Of a stretch of 64,000 bases of DNA, positions 51,983 through 60,130 are shown piece by piece. The position numbers were made by a program, and so were the translations under genes. The notes beneath the pieces are model-generated. The model was not told the origin of the DNA, did not search any database, and saw only the letters and a program-made list of their open reading frames with translations. Source of the DNA: Candidatus Thorarchaeota archaeon (GTDB lineage: Archaea; Asgardarchaeota; Thorarchaeia; Thorarchaeales; Thorarchaeaceae); the NCBI GenBank assembly GCA_019057475.1, contig DXJO01000007.1, forward strand, positions 43,192 through 107,191, given 5' to 3'. Within the stretch, counting starts at the first letter, position 1. Each line of letters starts with the position of its first letter.

Positions 51983-52348
51983 TTACTTGCCTACACGCCT
52001 CTTTGAGAACTTATCAACAACTAGGTGGAGCTGTTCATTCAGTTCAGGAATCGAAGCTTGCTCCAATATTCCGTTGTAGGTTCGCTTCATGATGAATCCG
52101 TCTACCTGCACGTTCAGATTGCGCATGGACCTACTCTTGAAGAATCTCCTAAACACCGAAACGATGGGAATCAATACGCCACCAGGCAACTTATTCTTCA
52201 AGAGGTCACGACAACTTCCACAATCCACCAACACAACTGTGTGCTCCCCATCGACGAGAATCTCGACTGGGATACGCTTCTTTGGACCTCTCGCAATGCG
52301 TCCAGCTCTCTCACTGTATTCCAGCTGGAACTCACCAAGTTGCTTCAT
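51983..52348 (-). CDS. Protein of unknown function, 121 residues
   Basis: A small basic protein opening MKQLGEFQLEYSERAGRIAR. It has a hydrophobic strand pair (VEILVDGEHTVVLVDCGSC) and a basic C-terminal helix (ELNEQLHLVVDKFSKRR). AAGGGG lies six bases before the ATG. There is no family match and no membrane segment. The opposite strand also holds an open frame (52025-52408), but it lacks a ribosome site and good codon pattern. Confidence 0.6.
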   Translation of the reverse strand: MKQLGEFQLEYSERAGRIARGPKKRIPVEILVDGEHTVVLVDCGSCRDLLKNKLPGGVLIPIVSVFRRFFKSRSMRNLNVQVDGFIMKRTYNGILEQASIPELNEQLHLVVDKFSKRRVGK

Positions 52349-52371
52349 TGCATACCCCTTAGGAGCGTTCT

Positions 52372-52482
52372 ATGGATAAGTGTACCTCATCTGATAGTTA
52401 TGTGTTAGCAGCTATGAACAAAGGAAATGTGTCGATAGAGGAGAACCCCTCCATCAACACGATCATCGAAAGCGAACTCTAG
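52372..52482 (+). CDS. Candidate 36-residue small protein overlapping a subtilisin gene tail
   Basis: ATG at 52372 with AGGAG six bases upstream, and 36 codons to a TAG. The peptide is polar and acidic toward the end (SIEENPSINTIIESEL). The stop overlaps by four bases the convergent stop of the subtilisin gene. Support rests on the ribosome site alone, and the frame could be chance. Confidence 0.3.
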   Translation: MDKCTSSDSYVLAAMNKGNVSIEENPSINTIIESEL

Positions 52483-55400
52483 CTCCCACGTGACTTTCTG
52501 CGGCCGAGAAGCATAGCAATCACTATGAACGCTAGGATAGCGCTGAGCATCATGGCGAGTAGGAGGTAGTCGGGTTCATCAGGCAAGGGCGGTGATGGAG
52601 TAGTTGTTTCAGTGGGAGTTGTTGGAGTCGTAGTTCCCGTCGAAGACTGCACAGTGTACATGTAGTCATCTGATACAGCCCAGTTGCCTAGGGTGTCAAC
52701 TGCGTAGATCCTGAACGTGACCTCGGTTCCAGCTGAGAACTGAGGTATTGCTCCTTCGTAGTGAGTACCATTGCACACCATCGTCACGTTGTTCCAAGCA
52801 GTTCCATTGTAGTAGGACAGTATGACCGTTGCCACAGCAGTGTCATCAGTCACCACCACTCCGATTGTAACATTGACTAGTTCGGTCACGTTTGTGGGAG
52901 TGCGAACAGGCGTTCCGATTACTGGAGGGTTACTCTCGTCTGCAACTGTGATGTAACTGTATGTTGGCGTCGTATTGATGTTGCCTTTGGTGTCGTTCGC
53001 CCAGAAGAAGTACTGAACGGTCGTCCCTAGCGTTTGCCCGAGTATTGTGGCACGGTATGTTCCAGTATCATTGGTCATCGCGATGATATGGAATGTACTC
53101 CAAGAGTTTGTGGTGTAGTTCAGCAGAACTGTATCAAGCCCTGCCGCGTTTACAGTTTCGGATGCATCAATTGAAACTGCTACGGCACGCCCTTCTCCTG
53201 GAGTTGTGGCATTGCGCCAAGGGTTGCTCAGTGAGGGTCCAACATTGTCATCTATCCAAAATGATACATTCAGAGTCTCTGCATCATTGCCTGCACTGTC
53301 ATTTGCATAGACGCTATAATGAACCGTTTCAGAGAAAACAAAAGGACCAATGGATACTGTGAAGTTGCCTGATGGCTGCTGTGTCATCTCTGCATAGGTC
53401 GGATCAATCCAGCCACCGACCTCGTACTTCAAGAAGACTCTTGCTGAACCTGAGTTATCTGTCACATTGGCTTCAAACAAAGGTGCATGATAATACTCCA
53501 CAATAGATGGTGCATAATGAACTGAATGAATCACAGGCGAAGTCAAATCAAAACTTAGAACAGCACCGAGAACATCCAGTTTTCCGTGGCTCCAGATGGG
53601 ATTGGGTACAGCGCCAGTAAAGCCATCAGTAACTGCAGTGGATTTGATGATTTCATTCACATCGCTGCCAGCTGAGGAGTTAGCTTGAAGGATGAGCGCA
53701 GCACAGCCGGCCACATGTGGTCCCGAAGCGCTAGTGCCGCTGAATAGGCGATAGCTTCCAAACTGCTCACCGAACGGGAGAGCCCCATATCTATTATACC
53801 ATGTTGCCCAAGGAGAGGCATTAGCATAGTCGGAAACCACATCGAAGCCACCCGGCGCAGCTACACCTTGTTTCTGAACTTCGTCAACTCGCGGGCCGCG
53901 GGATGAGAAGCTGGCAATGTCGCCAATTGTTTCGGGACTTACTAAGTCTCTAGTTCTGTAGCTAGCAACACTCAACGCTTGATCAGCTGTGGAGGGCCAA
54001 GTGATCTCATAGTTGTCTGATATATCACTCAACCAGATTGCACCTCCACTCCACGAGTTGCTGGCGTCTGAGATGTAGGAGTGAAATGTCGTGGTCGAGG
54101 GGCTGGTTACATTGATTTGATGATAAGGCGGTGCAGCGACAACTGTAGTCGGGAGTGGAGAGGTGGTTGAGTTGATGTGAATTCCTAGCATTCTAGTTAA
54201 ACGGCTGGACGTGGAAATGAACGATTCAACCGATAGATTGTTTCCACCAAAACTGACCGTAGGTTCCAAGAACGAGTTGCAATATCCAATACCAGGATGA
54301 AGATGTATCGTAAAAACAGGTGGACCAGTCCAGGATTGTAAATTCATGATTATGCTGAAGTTGCAGGTACTGAAATCGGTGTCATTAACCGAGAGAACCG
54401 TGATGTAGACATCTTCAATGTGAGGCTCCATGCTTGGTATATGGAAGTCCACGTAGTATGGTGTATCCGGGTTTGTCGAAAAGAGAGCGTGTTTATCCTT
54501 GCCGCCAAGGTTTCCGCTAGGTGCAATCACTGGTACACCGTTAGCAACAATCGTATCGATAAGTGACTCACTTGCAGAGCTTCCATCAAGATAGTGATAG
54601 GTCCACGAGCCAATCTCGATTAGTATCACATCTGCACCATGGTTGTACGCCCAAGTCAAGCCTTCCTCGATTGTGAGCCAATCGTTCGACCCGCCTATGA
54701 CCTTAATCATCATAAGCTCGGAGTTGGGAGCAACGCCCACCATCTTCCTATGTCCAAGCTGACCACCAAGGAGTATTCCGGCGACCGCGGTTCCATGCCC
54801 ATCTGTGTCATCGTGTGTAGAGGTCGTTAGATTTACGCTACGGTCCCACACCTGAATATCTCTGGATGGAGTTCCGTCCCCCTCTACAATATACTTGGTC
54901 TTGGGGGTGCTCAACATAATCAGCTTCTCGTCGACATCCAGCTGACCATTATCGTTCGTATCATTGACTACAAAGAAGGGTTCACCTATGTCGGGCTCAG
55001 CATTCTGTAAGACACTATCTGCCCAGATCCATTCATTGGCCGTGTCGAATATCCCATCGGTATCATAATCAAGGTAGTACATCACCTCGTCAGACGTAGC
55101 GAGGCCACTGTCGTCCAAATCAATAGCATCTGTGCCATTCGTGGGAAGGCTATCGCCATCATCAAGCCAATCGTATTCGCCCCCATCTGCAAACCAGAAA
55201 TCAGGGTGCTTCCAGTCTATCCCCGAGTCCAAATCGGCAATGAGCAATCCCTCACCCGTGATATTCCTATCAAGACTGTCCAAGAGGTTCCAAGCATCAT
55301 CTGCATTTATCTCAGGAATTGAAACGTCCCTTGTGAGGTGAATGTGGTCTCTTGGAGTCTGAACGTCAATGTCTTCTACAATGCCCATCTCGACTAGGAT

Positions 55401-55706
55401 GGAGAAACCCTCAGCAGTGCCCCTCATAACATAGTAGTCACCTACTCGGCTTGAAACGGAGTTTCCAAGACTGAATCGGATTCCCAGTAATTCAAGCTCT
55501 TCTGCTAAAGAGTCCGTAGGAATATCAGAGAACCTCACTACAACCGGAATCTCGTTTCCAAATGTTTCCGCAAGAGACCAGAAATCAAGGTCTCTGGCTG
55601 CATCGTTCTCAGCCATCATCACCTTTTCTGGTTGCGACGGCATCAGTGGAATGAACCCGAGAATCAGTACAACTAACAAGAGCGTGCCTAGAATTATCTT
55701 CCTCAT
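52479..55706 (-). CDS. Membrane-anchored subtilisin-like peptidase (S8), 1075 residues
   Basis: This secreted protease has a signal peptide (MRKIILGTLLLVVLILGFIP), a propeptide, Asp160 in LIADLDSGIDWKHPDF, His304 in DGHGTAVAGILLGG, Asn in APSGNLGG and Ser659 in FSGTSASGPHVAGCAAL. There are large insertions between Asp and His (about 140 residues, with Asp-rich loops such as DYDTDGIFD and DTNDNGQLDVDE) and between Asn and Ser (about 260). The C-terminus carries two to three Ig-like beta domains (repeated VxxVxLxYxxxxW patterns), a Thr/Pro spacer, one transmembrane helix and GRRKSRGS. The inserted-domain plan is shared with the subtilisin at 37.8-40.9 kb, so the two are likely paralogs. Confidence 0.92.
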   Translation of the reverse strand: MRKIILGTLLLVVLILGFIPLMPSQPEKVMMAENDAARDLDFWSLAETFGNEIPVVVRFSDIPTDSLAEELELLGIRFSLGNSVSSRVGDYYVMRGTAEGFSILVEMGIVEDIDVQTPRDHIHLTRDVSIPEINADDAWNLLDSLDRNITGEGLLIADLDSGIDWKHPDFWFADGGEYDWLDDGDSLPTNGTDAIDLDDSGLATSDEVMYYLDYDTDGIFDTANEWIWADSVLQNAEPDIGEPFFVVNDTNDNGQLDVDEKLIMLSTPKTKYIVEGDGTPSRDIQVWDRSVNLTTSTHDDTDGHGTAVAGILLGGQLGHRKMVGVAPNSELMMIKVIGGSNDWLTIEEGLTWAYNHGADVILIEIGSWTYHYLDGSSASESLIDTIVANGVPVIAPSGNLGGKDKHALFSTNPDTPYYVDFHIPSMEPHIEDVYITVLSVNDTDFSTCNFSIIMNLQSWTGPPVFTIHLHPGIGYCNSFLEPTVSFGGNNLSVESFISTSSRLTRMLGIHINSTTSPLPTTVVAAPPYHQINVTSPSTTTFHSYISDASNSWSGGAIWLSDISDNYEITWPSTADQALSVASYRTRDLVSPETIGDIASFSSRGPRVDEVQKQGVAAPGGFDVVSDYANASPWATWYNRYGALPFGEQFGSYRLFSGTSASGPHVAGCAALILQANSSAGSDVNEIIKSTAVTDGFTGAVPNPIWSHGKLDVLGAVLSFDLTSPVIHSVHYAPSIVEYYHAPLFEANVTDNSGSARVFLKYEVGGWIDPTYAEMTQQPSGNFTVSIGPFVFSETVHYSVYANDSAGNDAETLNVSFWIDDNVGPSLSNPWRNATTPGEGRAVAVSIDASETVNAAGLDTVLLNYTTNSWSTFHIIAMTNDTGTYRATILGQTLGTTVQYFFWANDTKGNINTTPTYSYITVADESNPPVIGTPVRTPTNVTELVNVTIGVVVTDDTAVATVILSYYNGTAWNNVTMVCNGTHYEGAIPQFSAGTEVTFRIYAVDTLGNWAVSDDYMYTVQSSTGTTTPTTPTETTTPSPPLPDEPDYLLLAMMLSAILAFIVIAMLLGRRKSRGS

Positions 55707-55973
55707 TGTGTTACTACCTCACAACGAATACCCGTAGAGAATCGCACCACGCGAAACCTACGTTCGACTACTGCTGTATGATACATATTCTATTTAATTT
55801 TTCCAAGCCTAGCTTGAGCATTGAATTAGAGGCCCTAGCTAGCACGCTCTTCGTTGCCGCTAGGATCCACCAGATTCGCATCACTTTCTCCGCGTTCCAA
55901 AGCGAGATTTGGAGAAGCATCCATCACATGGACAGCGGTCACAGGTGGCACCAAGGTCGCCGTTAGGATGCTA

Positions 55974-56156
55974 ATGTCAGTCAGAAGAGCTAGGGGGCAA
56001 GTCAAGAAGGGCTCCAAGAAATTCTACGAGACTCTTGTTGATGCAGGACTCCCAAAAGACGAAGCGCATCAGATATCCGAGGCCTTTGCTTCTCCAGCCA
56101 TGGAGTTGCTCAGTATACGAAACATGGTCAATATGGCGAGAGAGATGGGTGAATGA
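55974..56156 (+). CDS. 60-residue helical protein of unknown function
   Basis: A short gene with a basic start (MSVRRARGQVKKGSKKFYET) followed by two or three amphipathic helices (AGLPKDEAHQISEAF, ELLSIRNMVNMAREM). AGGA lies about five bases upstream of the ATG at 55974; the ATG at 55968 is the alternative. It resembles small conserved archaeal helical proteins, but I cannot name a family. The frame extends further upstream without a plausible start. It ends 21 bases before the convergent UspA gene. Confidence 0.6.
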   Translation: MSVRRARGQVKKGSKKFYETLVDAGLPKDEAHQISEAFASPAMELLSIRNMVNMAREMGE

Positions 56157-56177
56157 CCCCTCTCTCATTCCCGCATT

Positions 56178-56657
56178 CTAGTCCACATGAACTACTAGAA
56201 CAGCACAGTTGATTCTTCGAATTACCCGCTCGGTAGAGCTTCCAAGACCAGGCTTCCTACTTCTGCTCAAGCCTTTGGATCCCATGACGATTATGTCGAC
56301 ATCAATGGATGCTGCAAGTGCTGTAATCCTATCAGAAGGGAGCCCCTTTTCAAGCACAGTCTCGACCTCAAGCCCATAGCCGAGGGCGGCTGACTTGTAT
56401 CTCTGCAGAAGTTTTTCTCCATTTTCCTCGTAATGCCTGAGGATATCCTCAGGGTCCTTATCAGACATCCGTGCGACCTGCTGCACAACGCCTGTGTTGA
56501 TTACGTGAACAATATAGAGTTTGGACTTGGTCAATTCAGCAATTTCGTAAGCAACTACTGCTGCTCGATCCGAGCCCTCACTGCCATCAATTGGCAACAT
56601 GACTCTTTTGGTCCTGCTCAGCAATCTACCCGGCTCGTGGTACAGGGGGGCCTCCAT
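56178..56657 (-). CDS. Universal stress protein (UspA), copy 1
   Basis: 159 residues with the UspA fold: VMLPIDGSEGSDRAAVVAYE at the first strand, IDVDIIVMGSKGLSRSRK, and the ATP-binding tail GLGSSTERVIRRINCAVLVVH, which fits the G-x2-G-x9-G-(S/T) pattern loosely. It is cytoplasmic, probably a nucleotide-binding stress protein. The ATG at 56657 starts MEAPLYHEPGRLL. It is one of two related UspA genes in tandem on the same strand. Confidence 0.9.
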   Translation of the reverse strand: MEAPLYHEPGRLLSRTKRVMLPIDGSEGSDRAAVVAYEIAELTKSKLYIVHVINTGVVQQVARMSDKDPEDILRHYEENGEKLLQRYKSAALGYGLEVETVLEKGLPSDRITALAASIDVDIIVMGSKGLSRSRKPGLGSSTERVIRRINCAVLVVHVD

Positions 56658-56730
56658 AATATCCGCCGTAATTGAAGTTATCTCTAAATAAGGTTGCTAT
56701 CTAAAGGACGTGGGGAGTGATAATCTGGGC

Positions 56731-57204
56731 TTACTTCACAACAAACACGGGGCAACTGGCCCCTAGGACCACTCTCTCCGTAGAGCTCCCCATTCCTGAC
56801 TTCATAACTGCGGTGCCGCCATGTGAACCCAAAACTACCAAATCCACTCCGAGCTCTTCCGAGAGCGCAATTAGCATATCAGACGGAAGCCCTTTATCGA
56901 GTACTGTTTCAACCGGGATGTTAAAATCCCTGGATGCATCTTCATAGCCCTGCAGTATTCTCTTGCCATTGACTTCATACTTCTGAAGCAGTTCCTCTTC
57001 ACTGACATCAGACATCACAGAGATGTGCTTGATGTTGGGCAACGGGATGATATACACAATGTAAACCTTCGATTTTGTCAGCTCACCTATCTCAAAGGCA
57101 ACAGTAGCAGCTCGTGCAGCCCCTTCACTCCCGTCAACTCCAACTATAATTTTCCGTATCTTGCAAAATATCCGGTCGGGCTCACAATAGATAGTGTCTT
57201 CCAA
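56731..57204 (-). CDS. Universal stress protein (UspA), copy 2
   Basis: About 157 residues, paralogous to the next gene: IIVGVDGSEGAARAATVAFE, VDLVVLGSHGGTAVMKSGMG and SSTERVVLGASCPVFVV. I chose the TTG at 57204 because the protein then starts at the same point as copy 1 and a GGTG lies upstream. An in-frame TTG at 57237 would add 11 residues without a ribosome site. Gly-rich ATP-binding residues are kept. Tandem placement suggests duplication. Confidence 0.87.
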   Translation of the reverse strand: MEDTIYCEPDRIFCKIRKIIVGVDGSEGAARAATVAFEIGELTKSKVYIVYIIPLPNIKHISVMSDVSEEELLQKYEVNGKRILQGYEDASRDFNIPVETVLDKGLPSDMLIALSEELGVDLVVLGSHGGTAVMKSGMGSSTERVVLGASCPVFVVK

Positions 57205-57382
57205 AGCTGTATTCACCAACAGGATGCCCTGAAACAATTATCTGAAATAGATTGTCATTCAGAGGAATCACACACGGACATCCATCCAGCGGAGAATCAG
57301 ATTCCAATAGTCCAGTGGTCTGCCCGAGTCGGAAGAGCCTGAAGCAGTTTGAGGAGGCAGGCAGCTGTGAAGCTGAAACGCC

Positions 57383-59569
57383 CTATCTGAATCCACCTGA
57401 AACACAGGCACTGTGACACGCACTATGGCAAGCACTGTGGCAGACGCAAGCACTATGGCATGCGCTGTGACATGCGCTATGACAAGCATCATGCGAAACA
57501 CATGCGGAGTGACAGGCGTCATGGGACACGCATCGACTGGTCTGCTCAAGAATGGGACTTAGTGGCTCCGAGATGACGCTTCCAACGCCCTCGAAAACGT
57601 CCCCGATTGTATTTGTGACATTGCTCATAATCTCAGATGTCGTGGCTGCAACATCACCGACGACGCGGCCCACATCACTGATTGCATGACCAGTAGCTTC
57701 CGAAAGATCATTGAACCAAGCAGGTATCTTTGGCGGCGAGATGGTTCCTCCAGGATGCCTGAAAGCGTCCTTCAGGTATGCGTCATGACGCGGGTGCTGG
57801 TAAAGGTAAAACCAAGCCCAACCGTTGTCATCGTAGTCCTCATCGAAGTAATAATCAGTGCGGCCTTCAAGCGTTGGATTAGATTCAAGTTTCTCCCAAG
57901 CGCCCTCAACTCGTTCATCATGGGCGACCTTGGTTGCCTCGAAGTCAGCATCCCACGCCTTGGCCTGGACTTTGTCTGCAATCTCTTCAACCATATCGTC
58001 TACTTTGTCAGCATCAAGCTCGTTGTTCACAATTGCATCGAGGAACATCTCTTCGTAGTATGTTAGGTCCTCAAACTGTAGACCTGTAGCAGAGAGTTTC
58101 AACGGATCGCTGGATATGACGCGAACCGCACCCTTACGCACACAAGACATCAGAATCATTGAGATTAGCGTCTTCCGACTGGTATTCACAAAGAGGGCTG
58201 ACTCCACGGGGTCGATGTCAGCCACCGTGCCGGGCGTGCCAAAAGTCTGTATTGCTATCTCTGGACTCTGGTACCCGGTCGTGGTTTCATCTGCCTCCCA
58301 CCTTGCACCATATGAGCTAGTTACTTTCTTGTAGCCATATGCAATGAGCCCAATGGCAAACAGACTACCTACTCCAAATGCAAACATCTGGGGGTCAATC
58401 AGCGGTGGCACTGCCTCCGTCACGTAGACAGCGATGTCGATGACCAGCCATTCTCCGGGGTCGAGATTATCAGCGGATACTAGAAAGCTAATCGTGAGGA
58501 TGGCAGGAAGATTATCCGGGATAAACGTGCAGAAGATGTAGATGGTGTCTCCGCCCGACAGGCTCTCAGCATGCCACGAAGTCTGCTCTGAGGTCAATGT
58601 TAGGTTCGCATCGTAGTTCATAGAAACGATAACATTCTCCAGGTCAGCGTCACCGTAGTTGAACACATTAACTGCCACTGAAAACTCTGTGCTGGCATAG
58701 GCGTTGATTATTCCGGCTGTATCGTAAGCCAGAATGCCAGGCATCAGATATTGTTCGTACCAGCTCCAGTTCGTGTAGTGAAATACTCTAAAGTGATTTT
58801 CAGCAGCTAGAGAGGAGTGACTCAAACTGACGCTGAAGTTGCGCGGAGAAGCTCCGGGGTCGGATGGATAAGCCAGAAGGTTCTCCTCATCGAACGAGTA
58901 CTGCGTTTCTGACACGTCATACAGACCCTGACGATAGTCGACCACATAACCTGCATAGTCGGCACCATCAGGAGTTATCCCACCCTCATCGGTAATCCAA
59001 GACGCATTCATCGCAATCGGATATATGACACGGACATTCTCAAAGCCTACACTCTGCGACCAGATGACAGGTGCCCAGTTGAGGACTGCAAGATCCCCTG
59101 TCACTTCCTCGCCCGAACCCTCCAGCGTGAAAGTTCCCGTCGTCTTCTCTAGAATCCGGTTTGTGCTGAAGTAGCCGAAGACAACTGTCACTGTTTCGCC
59201 CTCCTGTGTCCGAGGCAGCCAATCAAGCTTGTATCCTTCAGACACGACTTCAACAGTCAGGTCATACCTATTCTCACCCATCACCACATAGGCTCGACCC
59301 GGGTCGTAGATGCTTGTTTCCTGTATACCAAATAGATCAAAGCCGCCAAGTGACTCACTATGAACAGTGAAGGTCATCCAATAGGTCACGTTGATCCTAC
59401 CGTTATTCATTACTACGACGTCAACCAACACACTATCGACACTCACAACCGGACTCTGACTGGGTGTGCTTGTTCCCACGCACATGGGAGCAAATGCAAG
59501 CGCAACCAGCATTAGAGCAAAGATGAACCTCGGGCCATGTTTCACCGAAAAACTCCCCTTGAAACTCAA
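57383..59569 (-). CDS. DUF2207-like membrane protein with a Cys/His repeat tail
   Basis: 728 residues: a signal peptide (FIFALMLVALAFAPMCVG), an extracellular beta-rich domain (about 40-385) of DUF2207 type, one transmembrane helix (MFAFGVGSLFAIGLIAYGY, about 397-415), and a cytoplasmic helical domain. The end is a remarkable repeat of HSAC units (CHSACHSACHSAC and variants, with SHDAC twice) holding 11 Cys and 9 His in about 50 residues, closing SGGFR. The seven HSAC units all use different codons, so the repeat is conserved at the protein level. Similar Cys-rich tails occur on some archaeal DUF2207 proteins and probably bind metal. The ATG at 59569 opens MSFKGSFSVKHG. Confidence 0.85.
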   Translation of the reverse strand: MSFKGSFSVKHGPRFIFALMLVALAFAPMCVGTSTPSQSPVVSVDSVLVDVVVMNNGRINVTYWMTFTVHSESLGGFDLFGIQETSIYDPGRAYVVMGENRYDLTVEVVSEGYKLDWLPRTQEGETVTVVFGYFSTNRILEKTTGTFTLEGSGEEVTGDLAVLNWAPVIWSQSVGFENVRVIYPIAMNASWITDEGGITPDGADYAGYVVDYRQGLYDVSETQYSFDEENLLAYPSDPGASPRNFSVSLSHSSLAAENHFRVFHYTNWSWYEQYLMPGILAYDTAGIINAYASTEFSVAVNVFNYGDADLENVIVSMNYDANLTLTSEQTSWHAESLSGGDTIYIFCTFIPDNLPAILTISFLVSADNLDPGEWLVIDIAVYVTEAVPPLIDPQMFAFGVGSLFAIGLIAYGYKKVTSSYGARWEADETTTGYQSPEIAIQTFGTPGTVADIDPVESALFVNTSRKTLISMILMSCVRKGAVRVISSDPLKLSATGLQFEDLTYYEEMFLDAIVNNELDADKVDDMVEEIADKVQAKAWDADFEATKVAHDERVEGAWEKLESNPTLEGRTDYYFDEDYDDNGWAWFYLYQHPRHDAYLKDAFRHPGGTISPPKIPAWFNDLSEATGHAISDVGRVVGDVAATTSEIMSNVTNTIGDVFEGVGSVISEPLSPILEQTSRCVSHDACHSACVSHDACHSACHSACHSACVCHSACHSACHSACVSGGFR

Positions 59570-59598
59570 CTTCTCATCTGACTACTTCCGTTGACACC

Positions 59599-59994
59599 TC
59601 AGTCGCCCCTTCTCGCTCGGACCACATCGGCCTGAGCAATAGTCAGACTTGAGAGGTCCGCCTTGGCAGCGGCCCATTCATCAAGGTCAGGAAATTCCTG
59701 AATCATGCCATCCCATATGAGATGGTAGACTCTCTTGAGGACGACCGATGAATTCGATTCCTTCCCCATGTATTCGAAGAACGCCTTGACCTGAGCAGGA
59801 GTCTGCTCTGTCATCTCCTGAGGTATGTCGGTACCAAAGCCTGCAAAGGCCACCTCAAGTTCGCGAAGGACATCCATCCGCTCACGGATGCCCGCAGCAA
59901 TAACAGGCAAATCAATGTCAAAGGCACTGAAGCTCATGATTAGCTTCTTCTTGCTAATTACGCCGTACGGCAGTTTGATTTCACTTGCGCTCAA
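59599..59994 (-). CDS. Protein of unknown function, about 131 residues
   Basis: A mostly helical protein: FDIDLPVIAAGIRERMDVLR, AFFEYMGKESNSSVV and EWAAAKADLSSLTIAQADVV. I prefer the TTG at 59994, with GGAGAG eight bases upstream, over the GTG at 60033. It is upstream of the DUF2207 gene by 29 bases on the same strand, so they are probably co-transcribed and may work together. No family is recognised. Confidence 0.65.
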   Translation of the reverse strand: MSASEIKLPYGVISKKKLIMSFSAFDIDLPVIAAGIRERMDVLRELEVAFAGFGTDIPQEMTEQTPAQVKAFFEYMGKESNSSVVLKRVYHLIWDGMIQEFPDLDEWAAAKADLSSLTIAQADVVRARRGD

Positions 59995-60130
59995 CTGACT
60001 CTCTCTCCAAATTGACGCTGTTCTTTCTCGCACCTTTGGCTAGATAAGCGTTTCAGGTCGTCACACAGCTAATCGTCTTGAGCGAGCAAACGCGAATCCT
60101 TAAGACGATAGGAACGCTTCACCGATTTCA

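Noticed and set aside
52025..52408. Plus-strand ORFs opposite the 121-residue gene
   Set aside because: No ribosome site, and the minus-strand frame has AAGGGG and better residue patterning.
57420..57540. The Cys/His repeat DNA as a CRISPR-like or satellite array
   Set aside because: Units are 12 bases and in frame with a long gene, and codons vary while residues stay fixed.
57268..57549. 93-codon ORF overlapping the Cys/His tail in another frame
   Set aside because: It is the shadow of the HSAC repeat in a second register; Val/Ala/Ile-rich by codon structure only.
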